Assembly: GCF_036227485.1 (NCBI RefSeq)
Contig: NZ_CP109479.1
Span: 7,874,001-7,938,000 of the forward strand
Source of the DNA: Streptomyces sp. NBC_01451
GTDB lineage: Bacteria > Actinomycetota > Actinomycetes > Streptomycetales > Streptomycetaceae
DNA length: 64,000 nucleotides
Direction of reading: 5' to 3'
The notes under the pieces are model-generated. The model saw nothing but the letters and a program-made list of their open reading frames with translations. It made no database searches and was not told where the DNA came from. Each line of letters begins with the position of its first letter. The first letter of the stretch is position 1. Both the position numbers and the translations under genes were made by a program. This document shows, piece after piece, positions 7,368 to 17,400 of this stretch.

Positions 7368-10300
7368 GACTCGATCGGGTTGCCCAGCCAGCGGGAGTCG
7401 TCGGGAACGGACTCCGCCGCCATGACCAGCGACGCGGGACCCAGAGTGGACCGGGCCCCGACCGTGGAACCGGGCAGGACGATCCCGCCAGGACCCAGCG
7501 TCGCGCCCTCACGGAGGACCACAGTATCCGTCCGCAAGATCCGGTCGTGGAAGAGGTGTGTCTGGAGCACGCATCCCCGGTTCACGGTGGCCGCGTCCCC
7601 CAGGGTCACCAGGTCGGTCTCGGGCAGCCAGTAGCTCTCCACCCAGACCCCCTTCCCGATGTGCGCGCCGAGCCCCCGCAGCCACGCCGACATCACCGGC
7701 GTACCCGGCACGGAGCCCACCAGCCAGGGCACGGCGACGACCTCGACGAAGGTGTCCGCCAGCTCGTTGCGCCACACGAACCCGCTCCACAGCGGATGCT
7801 CACCGGCGTGGTGACGCCCCACGAGCGCCCACTTGGCGACGACGGACAGGACGCAGGCGAGGGCCCCGACAGCGAGCAGCACCAGGCCGCCGGCCAGCCA
7901 GAACCATCCACCGAGCACACTGAACGCGGCGACCGTCAGCACGGCCAGCCCCGCCGAGCAGAACACCGGCACGATCCGGAACAGCTCCACCAGCGCCCGC
8001 GCCCACAGCAGCCGCGCGGGCGGGTCGTACGTACGGCTCTGGTCGCCGCCGCTCGCCGAGCGGGGCAGCTTCATCGGCGGCAGGCCCAGGTACGAGCTGC
8101 CCTTCTTGGCCTTCTTCGGGGTGGCCGAGAGGACACCGACCAGCCCGCCGTCGGGTACCGACCGGCCCGGCGCGGTCATCCCGGAGTTGCCCAGGAAGGC
8201 CCGCCGCCCGATCTCGGCCCGCCCGATCCGCAGCCAGCCGCCGCCGAGCTCGTACGGCGCGGTCAGGGTGTCGTCGGCCAGGAAGGCGCCCTCGCCGACG
8301 GTCGTCAGGCTCGGCAGCGCCAGCACGGTGGACACCTCGGCGCCGCGCCCGATCCGCATCCCGAGCAGCCGCAGCCACACCGGGGTGATCAGCCCGGCGT
8401 ACAGCGGGAACAGGGTCTCGCGGGAGCGGTCCATGAGCTGCGTGACGGTCCAGGCCTGCCAGCCGATCCGGCTGTGCGTGGGATGCGTGCCCTCGCGCAG
8501 ACCCAGACTCAGCAGCCGTACGGCGACCAGCAGCATCAGCGCGTACGCGAGACCGAACGCCAGGGTGGCCGGCACCAGCGCGAGCGCGATGCCCCGCAGG
8601 GCGGTCCCGAGCCCGGCGTCCGGGTCGACGAAGAGGCCGGCGACCAGCAGCGCGACGGCACCCGCCAGCAGCGGCAGCGCGCTCAGCGCGAACCCGGCGA
8701 CGCCGTACATCGTCCGCCAGGTCCGCCCGCGCTGCGGACGCTCCTTGGGCCAGTTCCGCTTGGCCTTGCCGAGCTTGTGGGCCGGCGCGCCGGCCCACCG
8801 CTGCCCGGTCGGCACCGTCCCGGCGACCGCCGAACCCGGCGCCACCTCGGCCCGCTTGCCGACCCGCGCGCCCGGGAAGAGCAGGCTGCGCGTCCCGACG
8901 ACAGCGCCGGCACCCACCTTGACCTGACCGATCTCCAGCCGGTCCCCGTCCAGCCAGTGGCCCGACAGGTCCACCTCGGACTCGACGGCCGCCCCACGCC
9001 CCAGCTTGAGCATGCCGGTGACCGGCGGCAGCGAGTGCAGGTCGACGTCCGTGCCGACCTTGGCGCCCAGCGCACGCGCGTACCGCTCCAGCCACCCCCC
9101 GGTCAGCGAGGTCGCCCCGCTGAACTCGGCGAGCCGCTCGGCGGTCCAGAGGCGAAGGTGCACACTGCCACCGCGCGGATACCGGCCCGGCTTCACGCCG
9201 CGCAGCAGCAGCCGCGCCCCACCGGCCGCGAGGGCGAGCCGCCCGGGCGGGGAGAAGAACACGGCGGCCCCGGCCGCCACCGCCCACCACGACGTGGCGG
9301 GCGCCCACGGATAGGCGCCGAACCAGTGCAGTACGTTCCCGGCGGCGGCGAGCGCGACCGCCCACCGGAGCCCGAGGAGCGTGAACAGGGGGACCAGCAG
9401 CAGCAGCTGAACGGCCTTGGCGCGCAGCGGAACCGGCGCGATGACCCGTCCGCCGGTGTCGTCCTGCGCGGACTCCTCCAGATGCCGGGCGAGCTTGCGC
9501 AGCACGGGCTGCTGGTAGATGTCGAGGACGGCGGCGCTCGGATAGCGCGTCCGCAGTCGCGTGGTCAGCTGGGCGGCGCCGAGACTGCTGCCGCCGATCG
9601 CGAAGAAGTCGTCGTCCGCGCTGCCCACGGGGATGCCCAGGACCTCGCTCCACTGCTCGGCCACCCACGCCTCGGTGCCGTACAGCACGGCGGCGGGACC
9701 GGTCTCCAGCCCCTCCAGCGGCCACGGCAGGGCGTTGCGGTCGACCTTGCCGGACGTGCGCGTCGGCAGCTCGGCGACCGGCGCGAGCATCGGCACCAGG
9801 GCGGCGGGCAGCTCGGCGCGCAGTCGCTCCACGGCGGCGGCCTGGTCCCAGCCCTCCTGCGTCACGACATAGCCGACCAGCAGCTGGTTGCCGCTGCGGG
9901 CGGTCCGTACGGCGGCTGCCGCACCGGCGACACCGGGCAGAGCCTGGAGCGCCGAGTCGACCTCACCCAGCTCGATACGGCGCCCGCCGAGCTTGATCTG
10001 CTCGTCGGCCCGTCCGAGGAAGATCAGGCCCTCGGGCTCGGCCTTGACGAGGTCACCGCTGCGGTAGGCCCGCTCCCACCCGAGGGAGTCGAGCGGCGCG
10101 TACTTCTCGGCGTCCTTCTCGGCGTCGAGATACCGCGCGAGTCCCACACCGCCGATCACCAGCTGGCCGCTGGCGCCCATGGCGACGGGCTCCCCGGCCT
10201 CGTCGACCACGGCGAGCTCCCAGCCGTTGAGGGGCAGCCCGATGCGGATGGGCTCCTCCCCGGTCATCAGGGAGGCACAGGCGACGACGGTGGCCTCGGT

Positions 10301-11230
10301 GGGCCCGTAGGTGTTCCACACCTCGCGCCCCTCCGTCACCAGCCGCTGCACCAGCTCGGGCGGGCAGGCCTCCCCGCCGAAGATCAGCAGCCGTACGTCG
10401 TTGAGGGTCTCGGGCTCCCACAGCGCGGCCAGCGTCGGCACGGTGGAGACCACGGAGATCTCCTGCTCGACCAGCCAGGGCCCCAGATCGGCCCCGCTGC
10501 GCACCTGGGAACGCGGTACGGGCACCAGACAGGCCCCGTAGCGCCAGGCCAGCCACATCTCCTCGCAGGAGGCGTCGAAGGCCACGGAGAGGCCCGCCAT
10601 GACCCGGTCGCCGGGCCCCACGGGATCGTCGGTGAGGAACAGCGCGGCCTCGGCGTCCACGAAGGCGGCGGCGCTGCGATGGCTGACGGCGACGCCCTTG
10701 GGCTTCCCGGTGGAGCCGGAGGTGAAGATGATCCAGGCGTCGTGCTCGACCCCGGGCCGCCGTGAGGGCAGCTCACCGCGGGTCCCGGGAACGGTGATCT
10801 CGCACCCGGCGCCGACGACGGCCCGTACGTCCGCCTCCCCGAACACCAGCTCGGCCCGCTCGTCCGGGTCCTCGGCGTCCACGGGGACGTAGGCGGCACC
10901 GGCGGCGAGGACGGCCAGGACGGCGATGTACAGCTCGTTGGTGCCGGACGGCACCCGGACCCCGACGCGGTCCCCGAGCCCGACACCGGCGGCGCTCAGA
11001 CGGCGCCGTACGCTCTCGACCTCCATGGCCAGCGCCCGGTAGGTGAGCGAGACGGTGCCGTCGTCGAGGGCGGGCTCGTTCGGGTACGAACGTACGGTGG
11101 CGTCGAAAATGTCGACCAGGGTGCGCGGCGAGGCGGCGGGCCCCGCGGAGAAACGTGCCTTGTCGCCGAACCGCTCGCGGATCTCTTCTTCGAGCAGACC
11201 GAGAGCACTGCTCTCGTGTGTGGCTGCCAT
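7355..11230 (-). CDS. Pls/PosA-family NRPS-like synthetase (adenylation, carrier, membrane and hexapeptide-repeat domains)
   Basis: A 1,291-residue enzyme, close in length to epsilon-poly-L-lysine synthetase. The adenylation domain (about 40-515) has IIFTSGSTGKPKG, NTYGPTEATV, YRSGDLV and SGKVDRNALP. A carrier domain follows with GGSSLGA, the phosphopantetheine Ser being S549. The rest has several membrane segments (from about 600) alternating with soluble parts that contain left-handed hexapeptide turns, as in Pls, with no condensation or thioesterase domain. Hand alignment to GrsA gives specificity residues D-A-E-S-I-G-T-V-V-K, close to the lysine code I remember (DAESIGSVCK). The ATG at 11230 follows GCGAGGACTG. 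Polymer type and substrate are predictions. Confidence 0.85.
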   Translation of the reverse strand: MAATHESSALGLLEEEIRERFGDKARFSAGPAASPRTLVDIFDATVRSYPNEPALDDGTVSLTYRALAMEVESVRRRLSAAGVGLGDRVGVRVPSGTNELYIAVLAVLAAGAAYVPVDAEDPDERAELVFGEADVRAVVGAGCEITVPGTRGELPSRRPGVEHDAWIIFTSGSTGKPKGVAVSHRSAAAFVDAEAALFLTDDPVGPGDRVMAGLSVAFDASCEEMWLAWRYGACLVPVPRSQVRSGADLGPWLVEQEISVVSTVPTLAALWEPETLNDVRLLIFGGEACPPELVQRLVTEGREVWNTYGPTEATVVACASLMTGEEPIRIGLPLNGWELAVVDEAGEPVAMGASGQLVIGGVGLARYLDAEKDAEKYAPLDSLGWERAYRSGDLVKAEPEGLIFLGRADEQIKLGGRRIELGEVDSALQALPGVAGAAAAVRTARSGNQLLVGYVVTQEGWDQAAAVERLRAELPAALVPMLAPVAELPTRTSGKVDRNALPWPLEGLETGPAAVLYGTEAWVAEQWSEVLGIPVGSADDDFFAIGGSSLGAAQLTTRLRTRYPSAAVLDIYQQPVLRKLARHLEESAQDDTGGRVIAPVPLRAKAVQLLLLVPLFTLLGLRWAVALAAAGNVLHWFGAYPWAPATSWWAVAAGAAVFFSPPGRLALAAGGARLLLRGVKPGRYPRGGSVHLRLWTAERLAEFSGATSLTGGWLERYARALGAKVGTDVDLHSLPPVTGMLKLGRGAAVESEVDLSGHWLDGDRLEIGQVKVGAGAVVGTRSLLFPGARVGKRAEVAPGSAVAGTVPTGQRWAGAPAHKLGKAKRNWPKERPQRGRTWRTMYGVAGFALSALPLLAGAVALLVAGLFVDPDAGLGTALRGIALALVPATLAFGLAYALMLLVAVRLLSLGLREGTHPTHSRIGWQAWTVTQLMDRSRETLFPLYAGLITPVWLRLLGMRIGRGAEVSTVLALPSLTTVGEGAFLADDTLTAPYELGGGWLRIGRAEIGRRAFLGNSGMTAPGRSVPDGGLVGVLSATPKKAKKGSSYLGLPPMKLPRSASGGDQSRTYDPPARLLWARALVELFRIVPVFCSAGLAVLTVAAFSVLGGWFWLAGGLVLLAVGALACVLSVVAKWALVGRHHAGEHPLWSGFVWRNELADTFVEVVAVPWLVGSVPGTPVMSAWLRGLGAHIGKGVWVESYWLPETDLVTLGDAATVNRGCVLQTHLFHDRILRTDTVVLREGATLGPGGIVLPGSTVGARSTLGPASLVMAAESVPDDSRWLGNPIESWRS

Positions 11231-11558
11231 CAGTCCTCGCGTCTCGTTCCCGGAAACCTCCGGGTCGCTGGCGGGGCCCGCAGGTATGCCTGGGGTTGTC
11301 CGGCTCCAGCTCCGTTCCGTAACAAGCCGGAAATTTTAGTACGAGCCTAGGCTCGCGCCAGTACGCCTGCCATGGCAGAGGGCCGTACGGGGGCGGTGTC
11401 CGAGGGCGCCGGGGCCGCGGCCGACGCCCTGACCTGGTGATCTTCTTCGGCCACCGGCACGGACGAGATTTCGCCCACACAGAGCGAAAAGCCGCCCACG
11501 CAGAGCGAAAACGCCTGATGGATCGCTCGCGGTCAACGCCTGACGGGTCGGTCGAGGG
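11231..11558. promoter_or_regulatory. Upstream region of the synthetase gene, with a palindrome and a 21-bp-spaced direct repeat
   Basis: About 330 bases without a gene between the lectin gene's stop and the synthetase. At 11342-11355 is a perfect 14-base palindrome CGAGCCTAGGCTCG, 112 bases before the synthetase start. At 11473-11490 and 11494-11511 is a direct repeat GCCCAC(A/G)CAGAGCGAAAA with one mismatch and a 21-base period. An AT-rich patch (AAATTTTAG) next to the palindrome may hold the promoter. No convincing -10/-35 pair could be fixed. Confidence 0.5.
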
Positions 11559-12899
11559 TCAGCGGGCGGTCCACTTCTGGTTGTCCTGGCCGTTGCACGT
11601 CCACAGCTGGAGCCGGGTGCCGTTGCCGGTCTTCTGGTCCTTCACGTCCACGCACTTGTTGGCCTGGGGATTCACCAGGTCGTTGGGCTGGGCCAGGATG
11701 AACTTCTGGGCCGGGTTGCCGCTGCACTTGGCCAGCTGGATGACCGCGCCGTCCGCGGTGGAACCCCAGGCGACGTCCATGCACAGGCCGAAGGCGCGCA
11801 CGGTGCCGTCGGAGTGGAACGTCCACTTCTGCTGGGCCTTGCCGTTGCACGACCAGATCTCCAGCGGGGCACCGTCCTTGCCCTTGTCGCCGACGACGTC
11901 GATGCACTTGCCGGAGGCGTGGCTGAAGATGATCGCGCCGGGGACGACGGCCGGGGTCGGCTTGGTGCTGGTGCTGGTGCTGGTGCTGCCGCCGCTGCTC
12001 GAACCGCTGCCGCTGGTCGTGGTCTTGGTGCCGGAGCTCGAACCGCTGCTCTTCGTACCGGAGGAACCCTTCGAGGTGCTGGAGCCGCTGCCGGAGGCCG
12101 CGCCGCTGCCCTTGCTCCCGGTGGTGCCGGTGTCGCCGACCGCCGCTCCGGCGCCCGGCGCCGCGCCGCCCGCCGCGCCCTTGCCCGTGGTCGAGGGGCT
12201 CTGAGAGGCCTTGGTGGAGGGCGTCGCCTTGTTCGGCTTCGGGTCGGCCGACTCGAAGGAACCCGGGGCCGCCCCGTCCAGGGCATCGCCCAGCACGGTG
12301 TCCGCAGTGCCGCCCGCGGAGGTGGTGCGGGCCGGGCTGCCGTCGTCGCCACGGGTGCTGACCAGGAACGGCACCGACACCAGGAGCGCGCCCGCGATCG
12401 CCGCGGCGGCCAGGATGGCCTTGGACGGGCGGCCGGGGTGGCCGTCCTGCGCGGTGGCGGCGGTGCCGCCGTCGGAGCCGTCACCGACGGTGACCACGTC
12501 GGGCACGGTGGCGCCCGCGGCGTCGGCGCCGGAGGGGGTCTCGCCCTCGCCCTCCGCTCCGGCGGTGGCGGAGGCGGCTGCGGAGGTCCCCGGTTCGGAC
12601 GCAGGGTCCGGGAGGGACGCGGTCTCCGGGAGGGATTCGGGATCGGGGAGGGACTCCGGGTCGGGCAGGGACGCGGTCTCCGGCAGGGACTCGGGGTCCG
12701 GTGCCGACTCCGGGTCGGGGGCGGACTCCGGGGCGCGGGCCGACCCCGGTGCCGCGACCGCCGGTGAGGCGACGGCCGTGGGGGCGGGCGCCGTCCCTGC
12801 CGTCGCCGTCGTGGTCGGCTCCGGTGCGGGTGTGGTGGCACCGGTGTCCGGCTCGGCGGCTGCGGACTGCCCTCGGGGGGCGTTCTGTGCGGCGGTCAT
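11559..12899 (-). CDS. Membrane-anchored ricin B-type lectin protein
   Basis: A 446-residue protein. Residues 1-150 are Pro/Ala/Glu-rich and contain imperfect repeats of PDPESLP and ETASLPD. One membrane segment lies near 163-185 (ILAAAAIAGALLVSVPFLV). A Ser/Thr/Gly/Lys linker follows to about 320, then a ricin B beta-trefoil to the end, with SGKCIDVVGD and QxW-type motifs QQKW, a changed AQKF, and NQKW. The layout predicts a cytoplasmic tail and a lectin outside the membrane that may bind cell-wall or foreign glycans. The ATG follows AGGAGGACGTC. It is the next gene after the giant protein, 105 bases away, so it may be co-transcribed and act with it. Confidence 0.8.
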   Translation of the reverse strand: MTAAQNAPRGQSAAAEPDTGATTPAPEPTTTATAGTAPAPTAVASPAVAAPGSARAPESAPDPESAPDPESLPETASLPDPESLPDPESLPETASLPDPASEPGTSAAASATAGAEGEGETPSGADAAGATVPDVVTVGDGSDGGTAATAQDGHPGRPSKAILAAAAIAGALLVSVPFLVSTRGDDGSPARTTSAGGTADTVLGDALDGAAPGSFESADPKPNKATPSTKASQSPSTTGKGAAGGAAPGAGAAVGDTGTTGSKGSGAASGSGSSTSKGSSGTKSSGSSSGTKTTTSGSGSSSGGSTSTSTSTKPTPAVVPGAIIFSHASGKCIDVVGDKGKDGAPLEIWSCNGKAQQKWTFHSDGTVRAFGLCMDVAWGSTADGAVIQLAKCSGNPAQKFILAQPNDLVNPQANKCVDVKDQKTGNGTRLQLWTCNGQDNQKWTAR

Positions 12900-13004
12900 G
12901 ACGTCCTCCTGGCGGAGTGGCGGTGGGGGGTGCCCACGGGGTGCTGGGACACCGGGTGCGGTGGCACCGGGTACGGGGATTTCTGCGCAGCCGCACAGGC
13001 CATC

Positions 13005-14460
13005 TCAGACCTCCGGCAGCTGCTGAACGGGCGCGGGGTTCCCCACGCGGTCGAACGTGACACGGATCGGCTCGCCGGGGCTGGAGCCGTACCGGTGTTC
13101 GGTTGCGGCCGGGCCGACGATCACGATATCCCGGCCGAGGGCATGAGCCACCAACGAGGCGACCGTAGCGACGTAATCCCCCGACTCCGGGTGGTTCAGG
13201 AGCAGTTGGAGCTGTTGTCCGGCGGTCGGCGACAGGTCGGACACGGTCAGCTCGCCGACGGTCAGGACGGCCTGCGCCTCCATGGCCTGCGTCAACTCGA
13301 TGCCCAGGGCGCGCACTTCGGAGAGCGACAGGGCGAACTCGCCGCGCGGCGGCATGACTCCGGGCGGGGCGCCGTCCGGCCCCAGCTCCGCCAACCGCGC
13401 ACTCGCCCAGTCGTGCAGCCCTGCGGTGCTGTCCACGGCGGCCAGCGCCGACGGCCCGTCCACCGGCAGCGAGTTGAGCAGCGAGGCCGCGAAGGAGCCG
13501 TCCGGGGGCACGCGGTTCGGGGGGCCGATCTCGACGGGTGCCGCATCACTGGCGTCGAAGTGCGTACGGCCGTTGTAGTAGACCTCGATGGCCCTGGTCG
13601 CGTTCGCCGGGCCGACGGTGCTCGCCACCGAGCCCCGCTCGCGTCCCGGCACCCGCCGGACCACGTCGACCGTGACTCCGAGCGCGTGGGCGACCAGGGG
13701 CAGGAACACCTCGCCGCCCACGGCCTCCCAGCGGGCCTCCCAGTTGTCCACGGCGTCCATCACCTCGGCCAGTTCCTCGCTGGTGAACTGAACGGTGGTG
13801 TCCGCGTAGACGCCGGCGAGCAGGGCGCGCAGCTGGACGTCGGTCAGCTCCGCGACGCTCGGCAGCCGGTCGTGCTCCCGGAGGTAGGCGAGCATGTCCG
13901 TGGGCGCGGCGTCGGCGGCGTCGGCCAGCTCCGAGGGCAGCCCGCTGCCCGACTCGTACTGTTCGTCCAGCACTGCCCGGTAGAGGCCGCGGAGTTCGCC
14001 GTCGGTGAAGGTCTGGGGGACCGTCACCTCATTGACGCCGTAGTCGCGCACCAGGGCGTCGAGCCCCTGCCGGTCCGTCGTCGCCAGCCCGCCGACGAAG
14101 GTCCGGACGCGGCTCCGGCGGAACTGTCCGATCACCTCGTAGCTCAGACTCCCGGTCGCCGTACCCTCCTCGAGATACGTCGAGACGAGCCCCCGCATCT
14201 GCCGGATCGCCGCCTCGGCCCGCAACCTCGTCTGCCGGGATCTGCTCAGCGACGCGACGGCGCGCAGGTCCTTCCGGACGGTCGCGGGCGAACCGAGCCA
14301 CTCGTACGTGGCGGGGTCCTGCCGCGCGACACCGGTGAGCCGGTTGCGGATGTGCGCCGGATCGGCCGCGAGCACCGAGTACAGCAGACACTCGCCGTTC
14401 CCCCGCGACGGCACCGCCCGCCCGCGCGCGGGCCGGGGCCCGGCGGACCTGGCCTTCGAG
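13005..14460 (-). other. Domain: tandem OTU-like (lonely-Cys) cysteine-peptidase pair at the C-terminus of the giant protein
   Basis: The first copy has RGNGECLLYSVL with candidate nucleophile Cys6531, then LPLVAHALGVTVDVV and a His in YYNGRTHFDA (H6807). The second copy, starting near residue 6825, repeats the pattern as GSFAASLLNSL, with Ser at the Cys position, and SLVAHALGRDIVIV, but the final HFD motif is missing. The OTU assignment rests on these motifs only. Confidence 0.5.
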
Positions 14461-17400
14461 GAGGCGCCCATGCCGGACTTGGGGGTGCCGGTCGTGGCCT
14501 TGCCCGGCGGGACCGGGGTGGACCTGGTCGGCGCCTCGGGGGAAGCCGGCGGAGGCTTGAGCGGGGTGGTGGCCTTGCCGTTGCCGGGAGGCGGCGGCAG
14601 GACGGGGGCGGATTCGGGCGTCGGTGCCTCGGGGGAGGTGCTCTCGTTGTCGCCGGTCGGAGAGGCGACCGCCGACGTGTCCTTGTCGCCCGATGACGGG
14701 ACAGGCGCCGACGTGTCCTTGTCGTGGCCCAGGGATGGCACGGGCGGCGTGGTGCCGTCGTCGTCGGACGCGGCGGGCGGCTGTGGAGCGAGAGGGGAGT
14801 CCTCGGTCCCGAGTGCGGGCGGCAGTACCGGAGGAGTGGTCCCGTCCGTCGTTGTCGTCGTGGGCGGGGTCGGGGGCAGGCCGCGGGCCGGGGTGGCCTG
14901 GGCCGCGGGGTCGGGCCAGCGGGGCGGGGTCGAGGACAGGGAGCCCGTCGGGACGTCGACCGGGAGGCCGGTGCGGGCGGTGGCCACCTGCGTGGCCAGG
15001 GCGGGGAGGTCCTGTTCCGCGCCCGTCTGGGTGCCGGCATGGGTTCGCTGGGCGTCGTTGGCTGCCGTGATCCGGGCGGCGAGGTCCTCGGCGTGCCGGA
15101 GGGCCTTCTCGCGGGCCTCCACAGCCGCGCGGCTGCGTTCGGCGGCCCCGGTCTCGGCGGCGCGGGCTACCTCGGCGTCCTGACCGGCCTTCGACTCCGT
15201 GGTCCCCAGCCCGGGCAGGGCTCGCCGCTGGGTCTCGGCGGCCTGTTTCGCCGTCCGCAGGTCGGTGTTGATCCTGTCCAGGAGTGTCAGCAGTTCGTTC
15301 CGGGACGTCAGCAAAGCGTCGAGTGCCTTCAGGGCCTCGCGGGCCCGCGCCTGGTCGGGGCGCTCCCCGTCGCCGTCGGACGGATGGTTGCGGTCGATGG
15401 TGGCGACGACCGCGTCCGCCTCCCGCACCAGCCGTCGCGCGGTGTCGATGTCCGTGTCGAGCTTGTCGCTCCGCGCCGACTCCTCGGCGGCCCGAGCGGC
15501 CAGGTGGTCGACCTCCGCCTGAAGGCGCCCGATCTCCCGCTCGGCGCTCTCCCGGGCCTCCCGTGCCGTGGTGACGGCCTGGTCGGCGGTCTTGGACGTG
15601 GCCTGCGCGGACTTCAGCGCCTCGGCGGCGAGGCGGGCCTCCTCCTCTGTCCTGGCCACTACTACGTTCTGGTGCTCCTTCTCGGCCTGCCGGAGGTCGA
15701 ACTCCGTCTGGCGTGCGCTCAGTTCCTCCGCAGCCGCGGTGGTCAGCGCGGTGGCCCGGGCGTCGAACCGTGCCCAGGCGCTCGTACCCGCGTTGCCGAG
15801 TCCCGAAGGGGCACCGTCCGGACCGAAGTTCCAGAGGGTGAGGGTGCCGTCGTCGGTGCGTACGACGAGTTCGACGGGTTTGCCGGCGATCGCGGCGGCG
15901 CGGGACGCGGCGAACAGGGCCCGCCCGAGCCGCTGTCGGCCCGTGTCGGTACCGGTGTCGCCGATGGCGAGCCACAGTTGTGCCGCCGGGTCGGCGGTGT
16001 CGATCCGCTTGGCCAGCAGACCGGGCAGGGTCCGCAGCGGATGCCGTGTCCAGTCCCGCAGTTCGGGCGCCGCGACGACCGGTGGGGCCGCCGCCGCATC
16101 GTCCTGTTGGCCCTGGCCCCGGGCCTCGTCGTCCGCCGCCGCCCGAACCATCGCGGGCAGGTCGTACACCTGCGGCCGGGTACGCGGCGGAGTGATCCCG
16201 TGACCGAGGGCGTCCCGCTCCCCGATACGCACGGTGGAGGTACCGGTGACGTGCCGGACGCCCCTCGGGCCCTGGACGGTCAGATGGGTGTCGACCAGTG
16301 CCTCGTACGTCCGCGTGCCACGCGTACCGTCGCTCGGGGCGCTGGTGCTGCCGATCTTCAGCCATTCGCGTCCGCCGCCGCTGCCGCCCGCCGCGCTGCC
16401 CGTCACCTGGGGCTGGCGGACCAGGACGGGGACGGTGGCGCCGCCGAGGGACCGGTCGGGGTCGTCGGTGCTGTAGGTGCCCTGGAAGCTGATGCCGCCC
16501 GTGGGTCCGCCGCTCCGCGACGAGCCGCTGCCGACCGAGGTGACCCGCACCCGGTCGAGCGTGACGTCCGCGCCCTGGGTGACCCGGCGCGGGTTGTGCA
16601 GGCTGACGGACAGCGTGGGCGGGGTGTCGGGGGCGGACTCACCGGGGTACGCGCCCGGCATGCTCTCCGTGAGACCCCCGGTGGTTCGTGGATGGTCGAG
16701 GCCGATGTGACCTGCCTGGATGAGTTCACCGAGCCGGACGGCGGTGTTCCCGGCGGACGTCGACGTCTCCAGGGACCGCCAGCCGCGGTTCTGCGTCGGG
16801 GCGACGGTGTTCAGGGCGGTGGTCAGCTCGGTCCAGGCGTTGAAGTCGAACACCGGCGCGAGGCTCATCGGTACGAAACGGGCGCCCCGCATCACGGGCT
16901 CCGTCTCGGTGACCCCCGCCGTCAGCGGCCCCTCCACCTCCTCGGCATGGGCCGCCTCACTGCCGGTGAAGCGCAGGGTGACGGAGGCCGGCACGGTAGC
17001 CGTGCGGTACGGGCGGGCGCTCAGGGTGCGGCTGATCCAGTTCTCGGCGTCGGCGGCGGTGGCCGCGTCCGTGTCGTCGTACCAGGCGAGGACGCCGGCC
17101 TGGAGCGCGCCGCCCAGCAGGTTGGGCGGCCAGTCCGCGACGAGTTCGGAACGGACGGAGGCCGTGAAGTCGTAGTCGAGGTCGAAGTCGGCGGCGCTGT
17201 CCGTGCGGAGCCAGAACCGGTCCTCCGCCGTGGACACGGCCTTGGTGCCCCGGTTCTGGGTGCTGCCGACACTCAGCGCCGGACCTCCCCGGTCGGTACG
17301 GGTGTCCTGCGCCGGGCGCGGATATCGCGTCGTCGGGTTGACGGTGAGAGCGTGCTGCCTGGTGGTGGTCGTAGCGGTGGTGACACCGGCCGGGGTGTGC

